Assembly (NCBI GenBank): GCA_023382335.1
Contig: JAMCPM010000020.1
Span: 1-64,000, forward strand
Length of the DNA: 64,000 nucleotides
DNA from: Actinomycetota bacterium
Lineage (GTDB): Bacteria; Actinomycetota; Thermoleophilia; BMS3ABIN01
Direction: 5' to 3'
In this document: positions 51,972-59,934 of the stretch, piece by piece
Numbering within the stretch: position 1 is the stretch's first letter
Layout: every line of letters begins with the position of its first letter
Notes under the pieces: model-generated
Database searches by the model: none
Told to the model about the DNA's origin: nothing
What the model saw: only the letters and a program-made list of their open reading frames with translations
Made by a program: the position numbers and the translations under genes

Positions 51972-52537
51972 TTCATCTTCCTGTCGCCGTTGACTTCGCG
52001 GAAGATCCGGTGCACCTGCTCGCGGTTCTTGATGCGAGGCGGGATGACGTGCACCTTTTTCTTCCTGAGGATCAGGGGCACCAGGCTGAAATCGTTGAAA
52101 GGATTGAAGGTGCGGAGGTTCATCCAGGTCAGCAGCCTTGCCTCGTGCAACCGGCCGTGCCGGCGGACGTTCTGCAGAAATGCCCGGCGGAAAAGCCGGA
52201 TCTCTTTCTCCCCGCCTTCGATGCCGCGCTCGTCGGCGATCATTTTTGCCTGCTCGATGACGTTGGCGACATCGATGTTCATGGGGCAGCGCGAGGAGCA
52301 GGTCATGCAATCGAAACAGAGCTGTGCCGTGCGCGAGCCCAGGACTTTGTCAACCTGGCCCAGCTGCAGCAACCGCATGATGCGATGTGGCGGATAATCA
52401 AAAGCAAAAGCGGCGGTGCACGTCGAGGTGCAGCGGCCGCACTGGTAACAGGCCGAGACGCTCTCGCCCGAGCGGCGCTCGATCTCGGCGACGATGGTGG
52501 CGCCATCAGCAACGGTCTGTGATACCGGGATAGTCAA
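51968..52537 (-). CDS. hdrC: HdrC, ferredoxin-like subunit
   Basis: The 189-residue protein has two [4Fe-4S] sites (C-Y-Q-C-G-R-C-T-S-T-C and C-F-D-C-M-T-C-S-S-R-C-P) that relay electrons from HdrA to HdrB. The start is a TTG preceded by GGAGG at 4 bases. It is the first gene of the hdrCBA-flxDCBA operon. The C-terminal part (K-K-K-V-H-V-I-P-P-R) is basic. Confidence 0.93.
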   Translation of the reverse strand: MTIPVSQTVADGATIVAEIERRSGESVSACYQCGRCTSTCTAAFAFDYPPHRIMRLLQLGQVDKVLGSRTAQLCFDCMTCSSRCPMNIDVANVIEQAKMIADERGIEGGEKEIRLFRRAFLQNVRRHGRLHEARLLTWMNLRTFNPFNDFSLVPLILRKKKVHVIPPRIKNREQVHRIFREVNGDRKMK

Positions 52538-52639
52538 GAGGCCTCCGTTCCCATCCTCCCCCTGTCAGCAAAAACCCGTCGGCGTCAGACTTCCCTGCGC
52601 GTATCCGTCAAACGCAGCCTTACAGGTGGGCCAACGAGA

Positions 52640-52678
52640 TTGTGAAACTTTTAACAAAATATGTGAAAATTTTAACAG
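52640..52678. promoter_or_regulatory. two tandem Rex-type operators
   Basis: TTGTGAAACTTTTAACAA (52640-52657) is an 18-bp inverted repeat of the TTGT(T/G)AA-N4-TTAACAA Rex type. ATGTGAAAATTTTAACAG (52661-52678) is a second copy with changed end bases. Their centres are 21 bases apart, two helical turns. They cover the -10 element and start region of the hdr-flx promoter, so an NADH-sensing Rex repressor would block transcription when NADH is low relative to NAD+. Confidence 0.7.
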
Positions 52679-52697
52679 CCTAATTGGGGTAAGTCAA
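52669..52697 (-). promoter_or_regulatory. promoter of the hdr-flx operon
   Basis: On the minus strand TTGACT (52697-52692) and TAAAAT (52674-52669) are 17 bases apart. Transcription would begin near 52662, leaving a 125-base leader before the hdrC start. Confidence 0.65.
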
Positions 52698-52768
52698 TAT
52701 TCTTTAGGGAAGCTGTGAATTCGGGGAGGATGCAGGGAAATCTGGCATCAGCAGATCAGGGCGGCACG

Positions 52769-52818
52769 AATCGGGAGCCACGGAAGGTCCCTGCCGCCAC
52801 TCTCCGCGGCTCCCGATT
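52769..52818 (-). terminator. hairpin after the propeller-protein gene
   Basis: AATCGGGAGCC (52769-52779) pairs perfectly with GGCTCCCGATT (52808-52818) over a 28-base loop. It lies 36 bases past the stop of the upstream minus-strand gene. No T run follows, so it may stabilise the 3' end or act as a weak terminator. Confidence 0.45.
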
Positions 52819-52853
52819 ATTAATGAAGAATAATACCGGGTACCCCGGGCCGT

Positions 52854-55439
52854 TTAACTCGGCTCGTTTCCTGCCACCTCATTGAAGAAACCGTTCCAGA
52901 TCACCCGCTGCGAGGTGATGGAGGCTTCGGGGGTGTTAAAACTGGCGTCGCTGAAAGTGTCGACTTCCACCGGGCCCCCCATGGTGCCCGGGAATGTTGG
53001 TGTGACATTGCTACCCGCAGCGATGGGACCACCAGTGGAAACGACATCGCCGGCAACCTTGATCCGGTAATAAATCGGATTGAGTGTCGGATTGGCGATC
53101 AGCACCCAGTTCCTGGCGCCCGGGCTTTGCTGGTCATACCAGGTCCACATGTGGTTTGCGCTCAAATCAACCTTGGGAATGCCGGGTACTTCCTCGAACG
53201 ATGGACCCCAGATCACCCGCTGGGAAGCGATGGCAGGAGTGGCCAATTGATGGCCTGAGTCGGAGAAGGTCCGCACCTCGACCGGTCCACCTATGGTGCC
53301 GGGGAAAGAAGGCGTGTCATTGGCGCCGGCGGCAATGGGCCCGCCGTTTTTCACCACGTTACCGGCCACCTTGATCTCATAATAGATGGACCCGCTGCCA
53401 GGGTTGGCTATGAGCACCCAGTTCCTGGCGCCCGGGCTCTGCTGGTCGTACCAAGTCCAGTAGTAATGAGCATCGAGGCTGTCCGCGGGGACCCCAGGCA
53501 CTTCATTAAAGGCGGTGTCACCGTTGATGAGCACCCGCTGCGAGGCCATCACGTAGGCCGGCACGCCGCCGCCGACCGAGTCAGACCAGGCTTCGACCTC
53601 TACCGGACCGCCCATGACGCCAGCGAAGCGCGGGGTTATATTGGCGCCTGGGGCCAGACTGCCGCTGGCGCGTTCCGTGCCGGCGATTTTTATCCGGTAA
53701 TAGACCGGGTTGAGCCCGGGATTGTTGACCAGGACCCAGTTCTTGTAACCAGAACTCTGTTCGTCGTACCAGGTCCAGTAAAAGTGATTGGAGAGTTTCC
53801 GCGAATCGGTGCCCACGACCTCCTCCAGCGAATTGCCAGCCCAGAGGATGCGCTGGGAGGTAAGGACTCCCGAGCGGGAATGGGCGCCCACATCGACGGG
53901 ACCACCCATGACGCCCGTATACCGGGCGTTGAGCGACATGCCCGGCGGCACCTGAGCAGCGTTTTTACCGGGTAGCGCCGGCAATGTCCTGACCTGGCCG
54001 GCGATTGTCAGGTCGAACCAGGCATCGCCCGAAGCTGACGAAGGATTAGCCATGAGGATCCAGTTCGCGGCATAGACATTGTCATACCAGCTGAAGGCCG
54101 TATTGGCGTCGCTGTGCCTGATAAAGATTTGCCTGGGGGACGGAGTCGCCCCGCCGGGCACGAGATTTGAAGAGCTGGATGCGAAGACGACCAGCCGCCC
54201 ATCGGCGGATATGGGCGAATGCGACCAGCAGTCGCCGCCGGCGTCTCCCCCAACGCCGGCGATATCGGTCGAGACGCGAACGGTGTCGCCGGTAACTGTA
54301 TCGTTGACAAAGACATCCGGCGAAGCATTGGTGTCTCCCGGCACCAGATTGGTGGCATTCGATTCGAAAACCACGTAGCGGCCATCGCCGGAAATACCGG
54401 CGTACACGCTTTGATTATCTGATTCAGTAGTACCATCAGAGGCAAGTGATGCCCGGATCACGCTGCCATCCTGCAGGTCTTTTCTGAAGACGTCCCACTG
54501 TCGATTGGCGTCTCCGGAAAGCAGGTTCGACGCAGCGGATGCGAAGACGATGTAGCGCCCGTCATTTGAAAATGCCGGGTCCGCGCTCCTGCCGTTGCCT
54601 TCGGCTCGCGCCTGGCTCGTGGAGGCCCTGGTTGTCGTCCCGGTCGATAAGTCCTTCACGAACACGTCCTCAACCGCGTTGGTATCACCCGCTACCAGGG
54701 TGGTGCTGGTCGAGTCAAAGGCCACGTAGCGTCCATCCGGGGATATGGAGGGATCGTCATGGCGGCCCCCGGTCTCGGCGCCCGAAGATGTGGTCGAAGC
54801 CCTGGTGGTTGTTCCTGCCGGGATGTCCCTCACAAAAACGTCCTCGGCCGCGTTAGTGTCGTTCGGGACCAGGTTGGTCGCCTGCGATAAAAAAGAAACA
54901 ATCTGGCCGTCAGCGGAGATGGAAGCTTCGTAGCTGGCAAGATCTGCTTCCACGCCCGCGCCGCTGACGCTTATTCTTATGGTAGCTCCCGTCAATGTAT
55001 CCTTCCGGAAAATATCGGTAACTCCATTATTGTCGCCTGGGACCAGATTGGAAGCCATCGATTCAAAAAGCACGTAGCGTCCGTCACCCGAGATGGCGGG
55101 AAATGTACAGTACCCGTTTGCCTCCACTCCCTCAGAGCTTGTCGAGACACGAGTAATCGCCCCGGTCTGCGTATCCTTGACGAAAACATCCTGGGCTGCA
55201 TCGGTACTTCCCGGGACCAGGTTGTCGCTGCCTTCAAAGGCGACAAACCGTCCGTCAGCGGAGATCGAAGCGCCATAGCCGCCCCAGCCGTCAGCGGGAG
55301 TGCCCGCGGCACTGGTCGAGACCCGGGAAATTATCACGGGCGCGGCGCCGGCTTCATCGGTCTTCATCAGGCCTGCAAGCAGGGCAATTCCCGCGAATAG
55401 GACAAAGAGAAATCGGGAGACTACGGAGGTGTTTGACAT
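52854..55439 (-). CDS. secreted seven-bladed beta-propeller protein with four C-terminal modules
   Basis: The 861-residue protein has a signal peptide (about 1-32). Seven repeats of about 58 residues follow, each with an I-S-x-D-G-R-x-V-x-F core, N-L-V-P-G and D-V-F-V-K-D; this is a TolB/PD40-like propeller. From about residue 440, four modules of about 105 residues each contain W-T-W-Y-D-x-Q-S-x-G, N-W-V-L-I-A-N-P, G-G-P-V-E-V, S-Q-R-V and F-N-E-V-P-G. The module is not one I can name. Cell-surface or extracellular location and a binding or wall role are inferred. AGGAGCG precedes the ATG. Confidence 0.8.
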   Translation of the reverse strand: MSNTSVVSRFLFVLFAGIALLAGLMKTDEAGAAPVIISRVSTSAAGTPADGWGGYGASISADGRFVAFEGSDNLVPGSTDAAQDVFVKDTQTGAITRVSTSSEGVEANGYCTFPAISGDGRYVLFESMASNLVPGDNNGVTDIFRKDTLTGATIRISVSGAGVEADLASYEASISADGQIVSFLSQATNLVPNDTNAAEDVFVRDIPAGTTTRASTTSSGAETGGRHDDPSISPDGRYVAFDSTSTTLVAGDTNAVEDVFVKDLSTGTTTRASTSQARAEGNGRSADPAFSNDGRYIVFASAASNLLSGDANRQWDVFRKDLQDGSVIRASLASDGTTESDNQSVYAGISGDGRYVVFESNATNLVPGDTNASPDVFVNDTVTGDTVRVSTDIAGVGGDAGGDCWSHSPISADGRLVVFASSSSNLVPGGATPSPRQIFIRHSDANTAFSWYDNVYAANWILMANPSSASGDAWFDLTIAGQVRTLPALPGKNAAQVPPGMSLNARYTGVMGGPVDVGAHSRSGVLTSQRILWAGNSLEEVVGTDSRKLSNHFYWTWYDEQSSGYKNWVLVNNPGLNPVYYRIKIAGTERASGSLAPGANITPRFAGVMGGPVEVEAWSDSVGGGVPAYVMASQRVLINGDTAFNEVPGVPADSLDAHYYWTWYDQQSPGARNWVLIANPGSGSIYYEIKVAGNVVKNGGPIAAGANDTPSFPGTIGGPVEVRTFSDSGHQLATPAIASQRVIWGPSFEEVPGIPKVDLSANHMWTWYDQQSPGARNWVLIANPTLNPIYYRIKVAGDVVSTGGPIAAGSNVTPTFPGTMGGPVEVDTFSDASFNTPEASITSQRVIWNGFFNEVAGNEPS

Positions 55440-55540
55440 GGAACGCTCCTGGGAAAGTTATGAGCGCTTCCAAGCGCCCGGCTTAATAACTCGAGCGCGT
55501 TAACAATAATTGTTTATTTGGTTATTGTCCAGCTACCTGT

Positions 55541-56611
55541 TCAAGCCGGACAGTCAACCACTTTGTAGGCGTGATCGCGCTGCACCGGCCGGAACCCGGC
55601 CGACCGGATCGCCCCCACGAGCTCATCCTTGCCCACCCGGTAGCTGACCCCGGTGGCGGCGACGACGTTCTCCTCGATCATGGTGCTGCCGATGTCGTTG
55701 GCGCCGAACAGCAGAGAGACCTGCGCCACCTTGAGCCCCTGCGTCACCCACGAAGCCTGGATGCTCGGCACATTATCGAGATAGATGCGGCTGACGGCCA
55801 GGGTCATGAGGTAATCGATGCCGCTCGAGGAAGTTGTGCCCTCCAGCTGGGTATTGTCCTCCTGGAAGGTCCAGGGGATGAAAGCCCTGAAGCCGCCGGT
55901 CTCGTCCTGCAGCTCCCTCACCCGCCGCAGATGTTCGATGCGGTCGGCCCTGCTCTCGACGCTGCCGAACATCATCGTCGCCGTTGATTTGAGTCCGGCC
56001 TCATGGGCCGCGCGCATGACCTCGAGCCAGGTGTCGGCGTCGATCTTTTTGGGACTCATTCGGCGGCGTACTTCGTTGACCAGGATCTCGGCGCCGCCCC
56101 CGGGCAGCGAATCGAGGCCGGCGTCGCGCAGACGCGCCACCGTCTCGTCCAGCGGCAAGCGGCTGACTTTGGCGATGTGGCAGATCTCCGGCGGCGAGAG
56201 GGAGTGGATGGTGATGTCGTAGCGCTTCTTGATGGCTCCAAAAAGCTCTTCGTAATAGTCGATGCCCAGCTTGGGATGAAGGCCGCCCTGCATCATGATG
56301 CCCGTTCCCCCCAGCTCGACAGTCTCGTCGATCTTGGCAAAGATCTCTTCCCGGCTCAAAAGGTAGCCTTCACCAGAGCCCAAAGGCCGGTGGAAAGCGC
56401 AGAAATCGCAGCCGGTGATGCATAAGTTGGTGTAGTTGATATTGCGATCGATGACGAAAGTGATGTCATTGCCGGGAACCAGCCTCTGCCTGGCGGCCTC
56501 GGCGGCGCGTCCCACCCCGAGCAGCTCGCGGCTCTCAAGCAGAGCCAGCGCCTCTTCCTCGCTGATGCGGGCGCCGGAAAGCGATTTGTCGATTATCTTC
56601 TGGATGATCAC
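55541..56611 (-). CDS. mqnC: MqnC, cyclic dehypoxanthinylfutalosine synthase
   Basis: The protein (356 residues from a GTG at 56611, GGAAG upstream) is a radical SAM enzyme with C-I-T-G-C-D-F-C (C-x3-C-x2-C), then G-G-T-G-I-M-M-Q-G-G and L-P-G-G-G-A-E-I-L. It cyclises dehypoxanthine futalosine in menaquinone synthesis. A longer upstream frame overlaps mqnA and reads as low-complexity, so it is rejected. MqnC and MqnE are close relatives; the H-P-K-L-G and F-Q-E-D-N-T-Q-L-E segments favour MqnC. Confidence 0.88.
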   Translation of the reverse strand: MIIQKIIDKSLSGARISEEEALALLESRELLGVGRAAEAARQRLVPGNDITFVIDRNINYTNLCITGCDFCAFHRPLGSGEGYLLSREEIFAKIDETVELGGTGIMMQGGLHPKLGIDYYEELFGAIKKRYDITIHSLSPPEICHIAKVSRLPLDETVARLRDAGLDSLPGGGAEILVNEVRRRMSPKKIDADTWLEVMRAAHEAGLKSTATMMFGSVESRADRIEHLRRVRELQDETGGFRAFIPWTFQEDNTQLEGTTSSSGIDYLMTLAVSRIYLDNVPSIQASWVTQGLKVAQVSLLFGANDIGSTMIEENVVAATGVSYRVGKDELVGAIRSAGFRPVQRDHAYKVVDCPA

Positions 56612-56627
56612 GTCATCTTCCGGATCA

Positions 56628-57500
56628 TCAGGAAATGAACTCGAGCGCCGGCGCCGAGCCGACGGCGCCGATCTCGGCGGCGCGCCGGTAGAACTCCTCG
56701 AGGCCGCGCCGGTAGTCATCAGTGAAGTCGTACCGCAGCTTGGCGAAGTACGAGCGCAGCAGCTCCGGCTCGAAGGGATAGACTTTTGCCGCCGCGGCAA
56801 CAACCTCTTCCCAATGGCCGCGGCAATAATCGACCGAGTAAAGCAGGCGGTCCTCTACCTCATGGGTCTCATCAGCCCGGCTGGCGAAGAATTCCCGCGT
56901 CACCGCCCAGAGGGCAAAGACCATCGGCAGCCCGGTGAAATCTTTCCATTCACGGCCGAGGTCATAGCAGTGCTCCCAGGTCCCGTGATAACAGGCCTCG
57001 AGCGCCTGGTCGCCGATGAGAAGCACGCCCTCATGCTCTTCGAGGGCCTCGGCAGCGCCAGTCCGCAGCGGTGAAAAAGCGGCGTCAATGCCATATTTCT
57101 GTTTGAGCAGGATCTTGAGGAGCACCACGGATGTAGCGCTTTGTCCAGTAAGCGCCACCTTGCCGACTTCCTCAAAGGGAACCTTCGAGATCAGCCGGAT
57201 GCTGTCGACGACGCCGTCTGCGGTGATTGAAAGCCTTGGCAGGAGCAGCAGCCGGTCGCTGTTGCTTGCATATTCGATCGAGGAGATGGGACTGATGTCG
57301 AGCTTTCCCTCGAGCAGGAGCCCGTTTAAATAGGTGGGCACGCCGTGGACCAGATTGAAACAGCCCCAACCGGCTCCCTTTTCCAGTCCGTAATAGAGGG
57401 GGTAGCCGTTCAGGAATTCGAAATGGCCGATGTTGATGGTGGCGTCCGCAGACGCGCCGCTACCGGCGCCGGCGCCGCTTTTTTCTTCCTCAGTCTTCAT
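56628..57500 (-). CDS. mqnA: MqnA, chorismate dehydratase
   Basis: The protein (290 residues from the ATG at 57500) has the MqnA/MqnD periplasmic-binding-like fold with I-G-H-F-E-F-L-N-G-Y-P-L-Y-Y, L-D-I-S-P-I-S-S-I-E-Y and L-L-I-G-D-Q-A-L. It converts chorismate to 3-enolpyruvyl-benzoate, the first committed step of the futalosine menaquinone route. The ATG follows the mqnE stop by one base. Confidence 0.88.
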   Translation of the reverse strand: MKTEEEKSGAGAGSGASADATINIGHFEFLNGYPLYYGLEKGAGWGCFNLVHGVPTYLNGLLLEGKLDISPISSIEYASNSDRLLLLPRLSITADGVVDSIRLISKVPFEEVGKVALTGQSATSVVLLKILLKQKYGIDAAFSPLRTGAAEALEEHEGVLLIGDQALEACYHGTWEHCYDLGREWKDFTGLPMVFALWAVTREFFASRADETHEVEDRLLYSVDYCRGHWEEVVAAAAKVYPFEPELLRSYFAKLRYDFTDDYRRGLEEFYRRAAEIGAVGSAPALEFIS

Positions 57501-57501
57501 T

Positions 57502-58596
57502 TTAGTATCTGCGGATCTCGTCATAAAGCGTGCCGCGCTCGACCGGCACCCTGCCGGCGTCGCGGATCAGCCGGATCAGCTCGGCCTTGGCGATGGCCTC
57601 TTCGGTCTCGGCGCCGGCGGCGTGGGTGATCTTCTCCTCGACCACGGTGCCGTCGATGTCGTTGACGCCGAAGTGGAGGGAGATCTGCGCCACCTTGATC
57701 CCGAGCATGATCCAGAAAGCCTTGATGTTGCGGAAATTGTCCAGCATCAGACGGCTGACGGCCAGCATCTTCAGGTCCTCGATGCCGTCGGTCCCGGGAA
57801 GCTCGTCGAGATCGGTGTTGGCGGGATGGAACGCCAGGGGGATGAAGCTGCCGAATCCCCCGGTCTCGTCCTGCAGCTCCCGCAGGCGGACGAGGTGATC
57901 GATGCGCTCCTCGATAGTCTCTACGTGCCCGTAGAGCATGGTCGCATTTGACTTGAGGCCGACCTGGTGGGCGGTGCGCATGACCTCGAGCCATTTCTCC
58001 CCCGAGATCTTCTTGTCGCAGACGATGCCGCGCACCCGTTCGGCGAAGATCTCGGCGCCGCCGCCGGGCATGCTGCCAAGCCCGGCCGCCTTCATCTCCG
58101 TAAGCACTTCTTCTTCGCTGCGCTTCGTGCGTTTGGCGAAGAAAGCGATCTCGCTGGCGGTAAATGCCTGCAGGTGCACCTCCGGATCGAGATCGTGCAG
58201 AGCCGCGATCATCTCCAGATAATATTCATAGGGAAGGGAAGGGTGCTCGCCGCCGACGATGTGCAGCTCGGTGATGCCGTCGTCCAGGGACTCACGGGCG
58301 CGCTGAAGCACCTCGTCCAGCGTCATCGTATAGGCGTCTTCGGCCCCCTCGTCAGCGCTGAAGGCGCAGAACTTGCAGCGGTTACCGCAGACATTGGTGT
58401 GGTTGATGTGGCGGTTGTTGATGAAGTAGACCTCGTCGCCGGCCAGCCGGCGGCGGGCAGTGTCGGCCAGCTCCCCCACGGACAGCAGATCGCGCGACTT
58501 CAGCAGCGCCACTCCGTCCTCGAAAGAGAGCCTCTCGCCGGCCCGGACTTTCTCGCCGACCGATGCGAACAGGTCTGTGTCTGATTCTACCGTCAT
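57502..58596 (-). CDS. mqnE: MqnE, aminofutalosine synthase
   Basis: The 364-residue radical SAM protein has C-G-N-R-C-K-F-C (C-x3-C-x2-C), E-L-H-I-V-G-G-E-H-P and M-P-G-G-G-A-E-I-F. It joins adenosine carbon skeleton to enolpyruvyl-benzoate to make aminofutalosine. The mqnE-mqnA-mqnC order on one strand supports a futalosine pathway; mqnB and mqnD are not in the window. Menaquinone is the expected quinone partner of DsrMKJOP. Confidence 0.9.
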   Translation of the reverse strand: MTVESDTDLFASVGEKVRAGERLSFEDGVALLKSRDLLSVGELADTARRRLAGDEVYFINNRHINHTNVCGNRCKFCAFSADEGAEDAYTMTLDEVLQRARESLDDGITELHIVGGEHPSLPYEYYLEMIAALHDLDPEVHLQAFTASEIAFFAKRTKRSEEEVLTEMKAAGLGSMPGGGAEIFAERVRGIVCDKKISGEKWLEVMRTAHQVGLKSNATMLYGHVETIEERIDHLVRLRELQDETGGFGSFIPLAFHPANTDLDELPGTDGIEDLKMLAVSRLMLDNFRNIKAFWIMLGIKVAQISLHFGVNDIDGTVVEEKITHAAGAETEEAIAKAELIRLIRDAGRVPVERGTLYDEIRRY

Positions 58597-58641
58597 ATCA
58601 AGCCCTCCGCTCTCTGCCTGCTCAAACCAGCCTATTCGGAT

Positions 58642-59934
58642 TTAGCAGATCTTCATTTCCAGCTGCCGCACTTCACCCAGAGCGGTCAGCGCCTTCTCAA
58701 AAACTTTGCCATCCGGCCCGATGGCCACCGCCGACAGCCGGTCCGGCTCGAACAGTTCGCGCGCCAGCGAACGCACATCGTCGGCGTTCACGGCCTCGAT
58801 GCGGGCGATGATCTCGTCGAGTGAAAGGATCTCGGAATCGGTCACGGTCAGTTTGCCCAGCCGGCTCATGCGGTTGTGGGTGGTCTCCATGCTCAGCACC
58901 AGCCTGCCCTTGGCGCTCTCCTTGGCCCGCGAGAGTTCCTCCGCGGTGACGCCGTCCTTCATGATCGACCTGATCTGATCGACGACGATGCCGGTCGCCT
59001 CGGCGACGCTGTCGCCGCGGCAGCCGAAATAAACGCCGACAAGGCCCGTGTCTGAATATAGCGCATCGAAGGAATAGACCGAGTAAGCCAGCCCCCGTTT
59101 GTCCCTGACTTCCTGGAACAGGCGTGAACTCGCCGATCCGCCGAGGATGCCGTCGAGTATCGATAGAGTGAAGCGTTTCTCCGAGTGGCGCGCCAGCCCC
59201 GGCCCGCCGAAGCAGACGTGGTACTGCTGCGTGTCCTTCTCGTAAAAGCAGGCGCTGGTGGCGGTCCCGAGCGGACCCGGCTTGACAGCCACCGGTACGG
59301 CGGCGGCGCTTCCGTCAGACAGATGGCGCTTGGCCAGCTCCACCACCTGCTCCTGATCGACGTTGCCGGCCGCGGCCAAAACCATATTTGGCAGAGTATA
59401 GTGGCTGCCATGATAGCCGCGGATCTGGCCGGGCGTGACCGCCCCGATGATCTTGGTCGTACCCAGCACGCTCTTGCCCAGCGGGTGGCCGTCGAAGATG
59501 GCGCGGGTCAGGTAATCGGTGATGAGCTCGCCGGGGGAGTCCTCGTACATGGCGATCTCTTCGACCACGACCTCGCGCTCGAGATCGATGTCGGCGAAGA
59601 TGGGATGAATGACCATGTCGGCCATGACCTCGAAGGCTTCTTCCAGATGTTCGTCGAGGAAACGCGCATGGACGACCGTATATTCGCGGGAGGTAGCGGC
59701 GTTGAGCTCGCCTCCGAAGGAATCAAAGATCTGGGCTATCTCGACGGCGTCATGACGCGCGCCGCCCTTGAACAGCAGGTGCTCGATGAAATGGCTGACG
59801 CCGCCTTCTTCCGGCTTCTCATAACGGGAGCCGGCGCCGATCCAGAAGCCCAGCGAGATGGAGCGGACGGACGGCAGCTTTTCGCTGACGACCCGTCCGC
59901 CACCCTCCAGCTGGTTTAACTTATAGCTTTGGAT
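58642..59934 (-). CDS. M16-family zinc peptidase
   Basis: The conserved protein spans about 430 residues, with the zinc motif H-F-I-E-H (HxxEH) in the N-terminal part and a downstream E about 75 residues later (E-V-V-V-E-E-I). M16 peptidases of this group are often coded next to pnp and degrade peptides or remove leaders. The frame opens right after a stop at 59937; it contains no ATG, GTG or TTG before the conserved part, only ATC (59934) and CTG (59910). The first ATG at 59625 would remove the active site. The start is therefore unresolved; 59934 is given as the outer limit. Confidence 0.8.
   Translation of the reverse strand: MQSYKLNQLEGGGRVVSEKLPSVRSISLGFWIGAGSRYEKPEEGGVSHFIEHLLFKGGARHDAVEIAQIFDSFGGELNAATSREYTVVHARFLDEHLEEAFEVMADMVIHPIFADIDLEREVVVEEIAMYEDSPGELITDYLTRAIFDGHPLGKSVLGTTKIIGAVTPGQIRGYHGSHYTLPNMVLAAAGNVDQEQVVELAKRHLSDGSAAAVPVAVKPGPLGTATSACFYEKDTQQYHVCFGGPGLARHSEKRFTLSILDGILGGSASSRLFQEVRDKRGLAYSVYSFDALYSDTGLVGVYFGCRGDSVAEATGIVVDQIRSIMKDGVTAEELSRAKESAKGRLVLSMETTHNRMSRLGKLTVTDSEILSLDEIIARIEAVNADDVRSLARELFEPDRLSAVAIGPDGKVFEKALTALGEVRQLEMKIC

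Noticed and set aside
55495-55515. AACAATTATTGTT palindrome upstream of the propeller gene as a third Rex site
   Set aside because: The half-sites are in the wrong orientation and lack the TTGTxAA-N4-TTAACAA spacing.
56612-56803. N-terminal extension of MqnC
   Set aside because: It lies over the mqnA 3' end in another frame and is S/R-rich; the GTG at 56611 has a ribosome site and fits family length.
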